Source: Chloromonas sp. AAM2
Lineage: Eukaryota; Chlorophyta; Chlorophyceae; Chlamydomonadales; Chlamydomonadaceae
NCBI GenBank assembly: GCA_004335635.1
Contig: QAXH01000991.1
Location: forward strand, 1-37,661
Direction of reading: 5' to 3'
DNA: 37,661 bases
The translations under genes and the position numbers were made by a program. Numbering within the stretch: the stretch's first letter is position 1; each line of letters starts with the position of its first letter. The notes under the pieces were generated by a model that did not search any database, was not told where the DNA came from, and saw only the letters and a program-made list of their open reading frames with translations. Shown piece after piece: positions 12,526 through 24,021 of this stretch.

Positions 12526-12680
12526 AGCGCACAGGTATGCACAAGAATGTACAAGCCCGGGAATGCATGCCATTCTATCGAATCAGCAACTTATCAGCAA
12601 CTTTGTGCTGTCACCACAGCACCATCAAATGCAAATCGCACCTACGCAGTCAGGGACCAGTACAGTATACCAATCATCGG

Positions 12681-12719
12681 GTCCCCAGGAGCGGTCCCAG
12701 AACTGGCAAAGTTTTTTTT
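12681..12719 (+). repeat. Dispersed short repeat, copy 1
   Basis: CAGGAG, three bases, then TCCCAGAACTGGCAAAGTT followed by a run of eight T. It is nearly identical over about 35 bp to the copy at 14711-14748. Shorter cores occur at 19553-19577 and, inverted, at 15333-15357. Confidence 0.7.
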
Positions 12720-14591
12720 AAGAGCGCAGCTCAGCTCTTCCATAAGGTCTTCAAGGTTTTGTTGTTGCGTCTGTGGCCACAGACTTGGCAAAGTATCTGT
12801 GTTTTGGATCAACATTAGGCATACCTGCAAGGTCTGAGGATGCCTTCACAAGCCCCGTTGCATCGGGGTTGCTATAAGCATGGAAAGCATTGGCCCGGAA
12901 TCGTTGGGTCATGAATTATGTAGGCAGTATTACCTGTGTTGGTTGTATTCTTGGCCATCACAAACCAAATCAGTAAGGCAGGCGGCAGTGCGAGGCCGTG
13001 TGAATAGTATGCATAAAAAAGGGTTCTTTCTACAGTCGTCTATAGTCCCAATATTGTCAGTCTTGGGTCTTGTATCATTGTACATGACAAAGCTTACAGC
13101 TCGCAGCTGGGGAGCCACATGCAGCGAGCCACGCCTAAGCTAGAGACTGTTGTGTCGACAGGCTCACTAGTAATCCTTGAACTTATGCTTTATAAGAGCA
13201 TCAGTTGTGAAGCCATACAGACAATAACCCGGGCACAGAACAATTGTATGCTGATCAGTGTGTGTCGCTGCAAGTATTGGTAGATTGATAAAGGCTGTTG
13301 AGTTGTTGGTCACCGGTTGTTGTTGGTTGTACTGCATGAAGATGATTACTATCTCACTTCAATTGAAGGCCTGAATTTTGCGTATCATTGGCACAAGGGC
13401 AGAGTATGCTGTTCTTCAAATGTAGCAATAGGTGAAATCAGCTGGCTGGCTAGCGATGAAATGAATGCACGAAGGATTTGATTGCAGAGGCAGTGGTTGC
13501 ATCCCGCCCTCAGGCTCAGCTGTGTTGTACTGAGTCAGGTACATCGGGCCGCACAGGTCAGGTCGTGGTTTGTTTGTTTGCTTGTTTACCCGTAGTCCTC
13601 CAAGTGATTTGGACGTAGTTTGTTCCAAACTTTGCTTGTTTTCAAATGGCTGTGGTCAGAGCGCGATCTTGTTCTGTATGTCGGATGTCTGAAAGGCACA
13701 TGTAGCGGTCGTTGTGAAAGGCATTCACACGGCTTGCTCCCAGGCAATTACTTGGGTGAAGTGTATGCACACTTGTTTACATCTGGGCAGCCACCACAGG
13801 ACACAGCAAAGGATGATCACAGATTAACACGTGCTGGTTGCATCAGTTGTACGCCAGTAGTACAGACGCATGAGACGGCACAGCACGGGACACGGCACGT
13901 GATAATGATGATTCAATCAATAAGTGCTGGTGACAGCAGTTGTAGGAACCTTCCATGTACACTGTTTATGTGAATGCGCCTGCTTTTGCCCAGTCTAGCA
14001 GGGCTCATGGGACGTGATGGCGGCACATGACATGGCACTCATGCACGCACAGGGTATGGTGCTGATTTGCAGGAATCTTGCTGCTGATGGAGGCAGGACA
14101 TTTGGACACGATGCTGACATGAAAGGCTGCGCAATTTGATCTGGGATTGCTTGGCTGAGCTTTGATACTGCAATGCTGAAGACCCTTTGAGATGCGTTGA
14201 GATTCGACAATCCTGCATGGACCACTTGTATACTGAAGATTATTTGGAGGCTGTTGCCAGGGTGGAAACCCCAATTGTCCGCCCCGTTGTACCCGATGCA
14301 CACACTGCAAATGATTAACTCGTCTCTTGATCAGCAGGCGCTTGGGCGGGCATAGATCCAGGGTCAGAAACAGTGGACTGTGTTCGTTTTCCGTTCATTG
14401 TCTTGAGGAGGGACTCGCTAACCTTCGTGCGGTCTCTATGAAATGCGGAGCCTCTGAATTTCCTTTTATAATGTTCATCACATGAGGGGAGGGTTTCCAA
14501 CCCGTCCAACCAACAAGTGAAGGGGATTGCGACACACCGCGATAGTAATGGTGTCGATATGTAGCCACAGTCGCTGTCGTTATTCTCACTC

Positions 14592-14618
14592 TGACGTCAC
14601 ATTGTTACTCTGACGTCA
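14592..14618. promoter_or_regulatory. Two perfect TGACGTCA palindromes (bZIP/CRE-type sites)
   Basis: TGACGTCA occurs at 14592-14599 and 14611-14618, inside a 19-bp direct repeat (ACTCTGACGTCACAT at 14588 and 14607). This is the classic binding site of CREB/ATF and plant TGA-type bZIP factors. The nearest gene start, YKT6, is 1.3 kb downstream, so a regulatory role is conjecture. A chance local duplication is an alternative. Confidence 0.35.
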
Positions 14619-14710
14619 CATCGCTGAGTGGATCATCACAAGCTTGGATTTACTCGCACAAGACTAGTCATCACTGGGTCACCTCACATGATCAGCATTT
14701 CGATAACATC

Positions 14711-14748
14711 CCACAGGAGTTGTCCCAGAACTGGCAAACTTCTTTTTG
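14711..14748 (+). repeat. Dispersed short repeat, copy 2
   Basis: CACAGGAG, three bases, then TCCCAGAACTGGCAAACTT and a short T-run. It matches 12681-12719 over about 35 bp. The complementary strand of several copies can be read as a Lys-rich stretch followed by LPVL, which may be coincidence. Confidence 0.7.
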
Positions 14749-15332
14749 CGGTTGGATGCTGACTAAGCTGCTGCATGCTGGATGCGCGCACACTGCTGTA
14801 AGTTGGTGCGGCTGAGGCGTCGGCTGCAAATCGTAGCTGCTGTGAGGCTGCACGCCAAGGCACACCGCCTGTCAACGTTTGATTGTTGGTCGAGGAAGAA
14901 GGACTTGTGTGGCTGTAAGCACCCAGTGATTTGGACACCGGTTCTTGATTTGAAGGCCACTTGCATAACATGCCGCTCTGTGGGCGTTCCTTTGTTGTTG
15001 ATGAGCAGTGCAAATGAACTCGTAGGCTGTGGTAATGTGGACGAGCTGTTCCCTGTTTGTCGACACAGAGGTGTGTCTTGTGCTTCGATGCATCTGCTGT
15101 AACGAGCTGAGCCTACCTGCGGTCATGCCAGCTGGTGGGGGAGGGATGCAAATCTGCCACTGTTCAGGCCTGGGTCAGCATGTTTTGGATGCGTGTCAGT
15201 GCTTTTAAAAAAAGCTTACTGGTCACATTACAAGGAGGGAGTGCACACCATGCACTGTTGATAGGCACAGAGCACCTTCCAAAAGCACCCTGTTAGCAGA
15301 GATACTAAGACCATCTAAATGTGCCAAAGGCC

Positions 15333-15357
15333 AAAAAAAAAAAGTTTGCCAGTTCTG
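15333..15357 (-). repeat. Dispersed short repeat, copy 3 (inverted)
   Basis: A run of eleven A is followed by GTTTGCCAGTTCTG, which on the minus strand is CAGAACTGGCAAAC followed by a T-run. It has the same core and T-run as the other three copies, in the opposite orientation. Confidence 0.65.
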
Positions 15358-15910
15358 TCGAACTCGACTGTTATTGCCGCTTGGAGGCTTTGGGAATCAT
15401 ACTAACTTGGGGGTTGTTATTATTATGAACTATTATGATCACTTTACTGCAACTGTAAGCAGCTATGAAGTCGCACAGCTCCGCTTTGGTTTGGTGTACA
15501 TAATCATGTAAAGAGCCATTATGACCAGCTGGATCAGGTATGAAGACCCAGCTGCCACAATCATCAGATTAACCTGTCGCCCAAGCAGCTCCGGACGTTC
15601 AGACAGCCTGAAGCCATTGGCTTCTGGTTACAGGTCCGAGTCCAGCGCAAAAACGTTAGGAACAGGTGTAAAGCAGGCCGAGGGCCACTAGTGCTTCATT
15701 AGTGCAGAGTGCATGAGACTACACATGGGACCGGCTAGGCTGATGTAAAGGTTTAGTGGCTGTTTTTCCAACCACAACTCAACCACCTCCAGAACTTTCA
15801 GTCGCAAGCGTCGCTTTGGTTTTGCTGCCTGTCTGCGCGCTGCGTGCATTCCAAGCGTCTGGCTCCCTGCCTGCAACTCTACTTTAACAAAACCCTCCGA
15901 GTCTACCGCA

Positions 15911-18164
15911 ATGAAGTTGACAGGCATCTGCATCCTGAAATGGAACGGCTCAGAAACTGCGCCCATAGTTCTGGGATCTGCAATTGACGTGTCAAACTTC
16001 GGCTACTTTCAGGTATGTGACTGAGTTGAGGAGGTGGCCGGTCGGTGGCGTTCGCCGGGCTCCTTCAGGTCGGAGCGCAGAGCAGCTTCCCCAGCGCATG
16101 TCGTCTGTACTGTCACATCTACTGTTTGATTCAGGACACTCTTCTAGCCACACTGTGCATCGACACATGCTGCATGCAGAGGCCTGCGGTCCGGGAAGGC
16201 ATCATGTTCATTGCGCGCACCATCGTGCAGCGCACGCAGCCTGGGCAACGACAGACTGTAAAAAATGACGAATATTACTGCCATGTCTACGTAAAGGCAG
16301 AGACAGGCATTGCTGCCATCGTTGTGGCAGATGGGGAATACCCAGTCACAGCGGCTTTCTCAGTCATTCACAAGGTTCTGGACGAGTTCTTGCAGCAGCA
16401 AGGCGACGCATGGCAGTCAATTGAGGCAGACAGCCAGTTAGGCAACGCATTGCTGGAGCCAAACCTAGTAAAGTACCAGGTGGGTCTGCATGCATGCAAA
16501 GAGCATGTCAACCTGCATCTCAAGAGCAAAGCATGCACGTGCCGAGGAGAAGGCACATCCATGTCAGTGCGGGAACACAGCTCGAGCACCAGCTACACCT
16601 TGTCATGTCAGTAGCAACGATGCCTACACCTACACGCATGCAGCGTCACACAGGCTTGCTTATAGACTACTGAGCAAGTCAAGCAAGCCCGGCCATAGCG
16701 AGCATGAATGCAGTGGGCTTGCATGGCTTGTGGCTGATGGCTTGGATCGGTCACCCAAACACGCTGAGCACAGTTTGCATGGCGAACTGTGTGGGACACC
16801 TTCGTCATCTTACAGCTCAGGCTATGAGTTCAGCACAGACAAACTGACCTACAAAGCACTTGGCTCAAGCTGACGTTTGTTGAGATTACAAATGTTACCG
16901 AGGAGACTGGCACGGCCCCTATGCACGAAGGAATACCGGCTGGATATATTGCTTGTTCTTCCGGCCTCCATGTTGCGAGCACCACCCGGGACAGGCCAGA
17001 ATGCATAAAGTCTCTTGTTAGATGAACTGAACCGATCAAACAAGATTCAGACAGGCAAAATTGTTGTGCTGGATGATTGACAGCATGCTCTGCATTGCTC
17101 ACCAGCGCATGGCTTAAACATGCCAGACCCCGGCTTAAACAGAACACAAGCCTTGCATGGTGCATGGCGCATGGCATGGGCTCACATCTTATGCATGGCT
17201 CGTACTGCAGGATGCTACACAAGTGGACAAGCTCACTAAGATTCAGAAAGATTTAGGTGAGCGGACACCTGCATGCGATGTGGATCAGAGAGCCACGATC
17301 AAGTAGGAGAGGGACATGGAGAGGGTGCAGGCCTGCAGGGGTCTACGTGGAGGGTCACATGCACGCCTGAGAGGCACTACAGATATGGAAGGGCGCACAT
17401 ACTGTACTGATCCTGGGTCTTGGTTGCAAATCTAGGTCCAGAAAATCGGGGTCTTGCGACTAAATCAGGCTTGGTGCGCAAATTATCGCACAATGCGGTA
17501 GGAGGCAGTACAGGAGGGCACATGACGCCAGCTTGATATGGTGTGGACGCATGCACACCTACAAGGCCTCATGGGATGACACGTCATGCAAACACTGGAT
17601 GATGGGGCATGTACAGCAGAAGTGGAAATTGGCCTGCGACTTAACTGTTGATGGTTTCATGGCTGTGAACAAGACATGCATGGCGCTCTCATTGCATCGC
17701 ATGCGTCCATTGTACTTGTGCATGTTCTCATTGCACGCGCACATGGTGTCCACACACATCACTGAAGGCGGGAAACGGAAATTGTTTTGATGTCTCTGGG
17801 CTTGGAGAAACCACATCACACATCAGCCTGTGTAGAAACTCGGAAGACTGCGTTGCTCATTTGTACGTACATGGTCCATTCGCTTTACAGTGCTCGCACA
17901 TGCTGCACACACACAAGGTTTTTGACAGTTCAAGGTTTCTCACACAAGTTGGCTCTGAACTACAACAACATCAGCCTGCGTCTCTCTCTTTCTCTCTCTG
18001 TCGCAGATGAGACCAAAATTGTTCTCCATCAGACCATTGACTCGGTCCTGCGCCGGGGGGAGAAGCTTGACGCCTTGGTGGACAAGTCAAACGACCTGAG
18101 CCTGGCCAGCCAGATGTTTTACAAGCAGGCGAGGAAGACCAACAGTTGCTGCAGATTCATGTAA
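15911..18164 (+). CDS. YKT6: YKT6-type longin R-SNARE
   Basis: Four exons, 15911-16012, 16180-16479, 17211-17256 and 18007-18164, join in phase to 201 aa, the usual length for YKT6. The product is a lipid-anchored SNARE that drives membrane fusion on ER-Golgi, vacuolar and autophagosomal routes. Residues 1 to about 135 form the longin domain: start [13 protein letters not shown], then [17 protein letters not shown] and [20 protein letters not shown] short exon encodes the start of the SNARE helix ([12 protein letters not shown]). The last exon holds the core [20 protein letters not shown], including the zero-layer Arg, then [16 protein letters not shown]. The terminal CCRFM provides a CAAX cysteine for farnesylation and a neighbouring cysteine for palmitoylation, as in YKT6 elsewhere; Arg at the first a position is less usual. 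Several ORFs read through intron 1 and intron 2 and should not be used as exons. Confidence 0.97.
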
Positions 18165-18925
18165 CTGGGGCAGGCAGTGGTTGGTGGCTGGGCTCTGCGG
18201 GGAGCTCACTGCTGCACCTTCGACACACAGTCCACAGATAGCACTGGAACATTTGTTTGATGCCCTAGCAGCGTTGACTGCAGTGGCCAGTGAGACAGCC
18301 GCCCTCCAGCTTTGCCAGACGGTGTCAACCGACGGCAAGCAGGCTGATTCCGGCACTTGCCATCACCACTATCAAAGCAGCCTAGTGTGGTCGGTGCCGT
18401 TGTGAATAATGTTTGCTCGTCAGTATGTGGACTAATTCGTGCGTTGGACAGACTTCGATCCCTCCCTTCCCAAAGCAGCTGTTGCCCTGCATGAAAGCAG
18501 TGCCGGTTCTTTGTTGGCAATTTGTAGTTCACCTACAGCAATGGAGGTTAGGCAGGGCTTTAGCCACGCCTGCAACTCCGCGCCTGCGTTATGCCTCGGC
18601 CACATACCGTGTCTCATGGTAGTACCGTGCTCACCCCACCTGCAAAGGACCTGTGTGCACTTGGTTACTGTGTCTTGACTGCCAGGTGTGACTGGTGATT
18701 GTTTGTGATGCTTCGTGTTGATCAGCTTGACTCTTGACATGAGTGGTGATGGATCTTTGCAGCGGCCTAGCAGTCGCGTTCTGTCCCTGTCGTGTATCAA
18801 CTCTGTCATTACTGTAGTGCACTCAACAGTGAACAGCATTGGGAATGTGGAATGGGCGCACTGAGCGGTAGGTTCAGTTCTGTGGTCTAGTTCTATGGGC
18901 GGGGTGGGTCGAGCCACCGTGTCCG

Positions 18926-18965
18926 TGAGCCTCAGAGTGTCCGTCAAGGCTCACTCTGAGGCTCA
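18926..18965. repeat. Perfect 14-bp inverted repeat (hairpin)
   Basis: TGAGCCTCAGAGTG at 18926-18939 is exactly repeated in inverse complement at 18952-18965, leaving a 12-nt loop. It lies about 760 bp after the YKT6 stop. No T-run or coding frame explains it. Confidence 0.8.
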
Positions 18966-19552
18966 GACGACTTGATGCGGAAGTTCTTTCGTCATGGCAG
19001 TCCAAGGCAGGGTCAAGAAATAGGGCCCCCGACTATAGATGCAAGGTGCTACTCAGGGTGCTTGACTGGCTGATTTGTCTTGCAGACACTACCTTTGCGC
19101 CGGTGCTGCATTGCTTTCCACCACCTTAGACTAGGGCATTATAACCACGAGCGATTGTGCTTAACTGTGCTGCCTAGTTTGCTTCAAGACTGTGCTTGGC
19201 TACGCTCTGGTGATGAAGCCTCTGACACCTTCTGCTTCGCAGTGATAAGGTCGAGCTGTCAACAGGGCTCGGCATGTCCATGTCAGCTTCCCTCATGCAT
19301 GCTCTTGAGAGATTGGCCTGCTCTTGAGCAAGGACAGAAATGCCATGTCAATTATGGCCTTGACAGAGTTACGTTGCACAGACATGTACATGTAACAGTG
19401 TGTTGCACCAGCCGAGTAGTAGAGCTGGGAGGGGTTTCTTTTCAGCACCTATTCCTACTTTGATGTTCCTTGTCAGTCAGCGCAAACCAGGCGCGTGTGC
19501 ACTAGATGTTATACAAGTCTTGGGAGCAACATAACCAGCAAACATAGCAAAT

Positions 19553-19577
19553 CAGAACTGGCAAACATCTTTTTTTG
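19553..19577 (+). repeat. Dispersed short repeat, copy 4
   Basis: CAGAACTGGCAAACATC followed by a run of seven T. It has the same core as the copies at 12681, 14711 and (inverted) 15333, but little similarity outside the core. Confidence 0.6.
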
Positions 19578-20196
19578 CAGGCGTTCCGTTTTTGAACATC
19601 AACCCGAATGCAGAACCCAGCTGACATGAGCTTGCTGAAAGTCAGACTTGACTGCAGCTTGCCAGCAATTTGTGAACAGGCCCACACAGGGCATACTGAA
19701 ATGCAATGTTTGTGAAGGCCTTGCATGCTGCAGTACATTGGTCTCAGCTGAAATGTGCTCTGAAGTTGGACGGGTTGGAATCCCTCCCCTCTTGTGATCA
19801 ATCAAGATTGCATGAAAAAAGGCTTGTGGTTCGCCTTGAACCCTCTGCAGTGTGAAAGCACTGTGTCAATAGATTTTGCTCCCGACCACATATCCAGAGA
19901 GAGCTGTATCCAGAAAACGGACTGTTTACAGGACGCAACCTCTACCACTCCTCATGCATTGTAAACCGTTCAGTTAAAACATGCATTCAAGCCACTGGTC
20001 CAGCTGCGACCTGCCTGGCGTCAATAAAAAAAACACCTCGGCAAGCACAAGAGTTGAGGAACAGTTAACTGCTGTTAGCCGTGCCTGTCTCCACCACAGG
20101 TTCATCTTCAGCTGGTGCCATGAGGTTAAGTGAGGTAGATGAGAAAATTGGGATGTGATGTCAAGGGTTGTTGGTAAGCTTGCATGCAGCAGACGA

Positions 20197-23100
20197 TCAG
20201 AGCTCATCCTTGGCCTCTTTCTTGTCTGTAGGCTGCTCTGCGCCATCCTCATCCTTAGCGTCCTTCTTGGGGAGGGTGTAGGGCACCTTGGCGTGTTCCT
20301 TGATGAACTTGGTGAAGCCCTGTACAGCAAAAGTATGATACAGGTTGAACACACCTGAATGGTCCTGTGCCAATCACCCTGAATGCACACGCAACCTTGC
20401 TTGTGGCTAATGACCAATAATTCAAGTACAAGCAAAGAGTGCCTTGTCATGCGTGGTGATCAAATCGCGCATGCCATCCCCCATACCTTGAGGGACCTGT
20501 CCTCTCCGTCGAATGGAATGAGCTCCTTGCCACCTGCTGGCTTGAAGAAGATGGTTGGGAAGCCCTTGACCTCCAGCTCTGGGTGCTCGTTCTCGGTGCC
20601 GTCCATCTTGGCGATCACCACGCTCTCAACCTGTAACATAACACCCGTGGTGTTTGTTTGTTACGTTGTCTGTCATACATGGATCAGAAATGAGTGTGCG
20701 AGTGAGCCGCAGTAGTAAATCTATAGATCCGCAAGGCCTGGCACAAATGCAAGAGCGATACCAGTCACGTGTGAAGGACGCTGGCAGTCACAGACAACAA
20801 GCAAGCGGAGAACACATTGACCAAGCCAAGTAAAACATACAAAAAGGACGGTCGACTGCGTTCATCTGCCCGGACAACCCTCACCTTCTTGAAACGCTTG
20901 GCCAGCTTCTTGTATGTTGGGTCCAACTGCTTGCAATGCCCGCACCATGGGGCGTACACCTCGAGCAACACATCCTTGGACTCGTCAAACACGATCTGGT
21001 CCGCAGTCTTGCCCACCACAACCGTCACACCACCATCTTCAGGCTCCTCAGGGATTGGAGCGCTCTTGTACTCAACCTACACAAAAGCGGTGGGCATTGT
21101 ACTCACCATTGGTGCAGCGCATGCATGGCTTTGACTGGCATACTGTGGAATTTGACGCTCTTATCAACCAGGTGCCACAAGCATGAAGTTGCTTTGTCAT
21201 TTGCACCTTTTGATGACGTAAACTCACATTTGTACTGCTCCAGCTGGCACTCAGCTTCTGAGCACAATGGCCAAGCACCACTTTCTGTCATAAAAGCAGT
21301 CTGCCCCTGTTCCTCACTCACATGTGCGGTGCCATCCACAACGCCCTGAGCAAAGGCCTTCAGGTTTGCCTCGGTCAAGTCATCGGCCATCTTGTACTTG
21401 CGGTTTTTCTCCATCCAGAAACCAACCACCTGCATGTCAGAAAAATCATGTCAATGAGAGGGGCCCCTGCCATAAATCACCAGGTGCAGTACGCCAGAGC
21501 CCGTTTTCTGTACACTGCTGCCCGAGCTGATGCAATCCTATGGCAAGGAGTGCCCAGTTGGTGAAATGCTGTCGATCGATACGCAGTACGAGTGTGGTCG
21601 CACATGCTACACCCACCGCTGGGGACTTGGCTTCCTTCAGCCCAAAAAAGTTGGTGACTGGCTCGTGGCTTGCGCCTGTGTTGTCCACGGTGACGAAGAC
21701 GAGCTTGCCCTTGAACTGCTTGGAAACGGCCTTGACTGCCTCGATCACCCTGGCTCCTGCCTCCAGGTCAGATGCAGCGGCCCACAAGATGACCTGCAAT
21801 CATCATGACAGATATTAAGCCTTCCATGGAAGGTTCAATGATAACCAAGTAATGACTGACTGGGCAGACATGGAGGACCAAGGGGATGTGGCCAAGACTT
21901 GCTCCTCCAGCACCCTGGCTAGAAGATGCCGGGCGATCTGACACAGCACGGGCGAAAGCACCTTGTGAGGCCATGCCATGCGTTTGATACACTGTGTTCA
22001 ACAAAGGAACACGTTGATCGCTATCAGCTGTGCTTGTTGGTGCACTTTACCTGCTGCTTGATGCCTGAGTTGAAGATCTTCTCACTGTTCTCCTGGTTGA
22101 ACTCAATGGTTAGGGGAATCTTCTCGCCAATGATCCAAGTCTTGATCGCTTCTGAGTCCTCAATCTTGCCAGAGAAGGCAACGGTACCACGTTCCTCACC
22201 TGCCAGAATCGATCATTGCATTTCAGAACTAAACAGCGGGCAGGCATTCTTGGTAGCACAGTGCTATCCTGCATCCCCCAGGCATTCCCCAGGCTGCTTG
22301 TGCGTGTGTATTTGCTGATCAACCCATCAGCTATGCACACCCATTGCAGGTGACGCCCTTTTGATCACAGGCATCTTTTGTTCCTTCAGCTGCGTGGCGT
22401 GCAAATTCCACTTACCCTTGAAGTTCTTGATCATGCCGATGGTCCCTGGCTTTGTGAGCCCTGCCTTGGCTGCCACATCCTTGTTGGTGGTCTCCACAAA
22501 GAAGCCATCCTCGACCTTCTGGGCCACGCTTCTAAAGAGGTCATACTCGGCACCCTGCGGGTGAAGAGGACAGGAAGCAGCTGCCTGTGTGCGTGGCCCT
22601 GTGCCATTAAGGACTGTTGATGCAACCTGCCTGCCTGTCACTTGAAGACCAACATGTCATGAACGATGCCATGGAGCCATGGAGCGCATCAATGCCATGG
22701 AGCGTATCTGCTCTGGTGTTTACCTTCAAGTCCTTGAAGTAGCCGACCACAATGACAGCAGAGTCAGCCTCCTTCTCAGTCAACTTGGCGACATCATTGA
22801 TGAGTGTAGTGGCTGGGCCAGTCTTCTTCTTAATCCACGCGACAATGCCATCACTGCAGGTGAGAGAAGGGAATAGGTTAACAGACGTGCTTGGGCCTGG
22901 GCAGGTACGTCCATCAGTTGCGCATCTGAAGGCCCGAAAAGTGCTGATGCCCTTTGGGCAACAAACATAGACCAAGCCCACAGCAAACGTAGGAAGCTAC
23001 GTTCATACCGATGACATGTCATGCTACCCAACTCGGCAAACTCAAGTCTATCTAGTGCTCTTGAGCAACCTTGTACATGCATGGTTGCGTGTTGATGGTG

Positions 23101-24021
23101 CCATGCAGCTGGCAGTCAGCAAGGCACACTCACGCTTCGCGGGGTCCATTGTACTCGACGGGCTCGCCGTCGACAAACCACTTGAGAGTAGGGTAGCCCT
23201 GAACGCCGAACTTGGTGCCCAGCTCGGTCTCCACCGTGGCGTCGACCTACAAGGTTTTTTTTGAAAAAATATCTGCTCCCGGATGTCAACCCTTGAGTGC
23301 AGCAGTGTTAGATCAGGCACTAACAAATGACTGTGGCAAAGAAGATGCGCATGATGTACACAATGTTCGAGAAGACCGGTGACCGGTTGCCCTACCTTGC
23401 CCAAGATCACATCGGCGTCGTGTGCCTTCAGTGCTGTGGCTGCCTTGGCGTATTGAGGAGCGAGGGTCTGCGCATCGGCAGGGATACAAGGAATTGTTGA
23501 CCGACCTAGTCGATGTGCCTGGACAGCACAACAAAGTTTGCTGCTCTCACCTTGCAGTGCCCGCACCAAGGTGCTGCAGGTAAAGACATGCGCACAGCGG
23601 AGCATTAGGAAATGTCAGTAGTAGGGTGACCGGCTAAATCTGCTGTCCATTCTCCCGATCTAGACTTGCGAAAGCCCTGTTGCTGTTGCGAGCAAACTAT
23701 ACACTAACCGGGAAGCGACACTTACCGTAGAACTCAGCCTGCAGGCAAAAGCAAAAGGCATGAGATGAGCGGGCAGCATCATGCAACGTGGCAGATCTTG
23801 TCACAGCAGTAAGCCCTGCTCACCAGGACAAACTTGTGCTTCTTGATCAATTCATCAAAGTTCTTTGTTGTCATAACCACGACGTCCTGTTCACCGGCGT
23901 CCGCTGCTGGAGCATCCTCATCATCCCCCTCGTCTCCCTCGTACTCGTCCTCGGCCCTGGTAATGGGTGCTGACACAAGCAACAGTCCCAGCATCAACGC
24001 AATCAGAGTGTAGCGTGACAT
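20197..24021 (-). CDS. PDI1: Protein disulfide isomerase, two CGHC thioredoxin domains, KDEL (RB60-type)
   Basis: Thirteen exons join in phase to 526 aa: 24021-23824, 23738-23726, 23573-23551, 23467-23396, 23246-23134, 22853-22724, 22554-22416, 22199-22051, 21793-21617, 21429-21322, 21076-20885, 20630-20487, 20319-20197. The enzyme forms and rearranges disulfides in proteins folding in the ER. Residues 1-23 are a signal peptide ([13 protein letters not shown]), followed by an acidic stretch to about 42. Domain a has APWCGHCK at 71-78, the b and b' domains lie in the middle ([12 protein letters not shown] closes domain a), domain a' has YAPWCGHCK at 415-423, and the Lys/Asp-rich tail ends in KDEL (523-526). 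The arrangement and acidic N-terminus resemble Chlamydomonas RB60, reported in both ER and chloroplast; dual targeting here is inference. Exons 2 and 3 are only 13 and 23 nt and lie within the first active-site segment. Confidence 0.97.

Larger units (their letters stand above)
12526..15910. other. Gene-poor region upstream of YKT6
   Basis: I see no supportable gene across 3.4 kb. Scattered frames of up to about 115 codons lack recognisable domains and splice context. The region holds three of the four copies of a short dispersed repeat (CAGAACTGGCAAA next to a T-run) and two TGACGTCA palindromes, listed separately. A 92-codon minus-strand frame at 15688-15966 overlaps YKT6 exon 1 and looks incidental. 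The YKT6 promoter should lie in the last few hundred bases, but I cannot point to an element. Confidence 0.45.
18165..20196. other. Convergent intergenic region between YKT6 and PDI
   Basis: The two flanking genes point toward each other, so both 3' UTRs lie here. No gene is supported. The longest frames, 18432-18947 (-, 171 codons) and 19080-19463 (+, 127 codons), show no domain, signal or splice partner I can recognise. A TGTAA on the minus strand at 19930-19926, 267 nt past the PDI stop, could be the algal-type polyadenylation signal. The region also has a perfect hairpin at 18926-18965 and a repeat core at 19553-19577. Confidence 0.45.

Noticed and set aside
15688..15966. Minus-strand 92-codon ORF
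   Set aside because: It overlaps the start exon of YKT6 on the other strand and has no recognisable domain.
18432..18947. Minus-strand 171-codon ORF
   Set aside because: No domain, no splice partners, composition of random sequence; ends inside the hairpin region.
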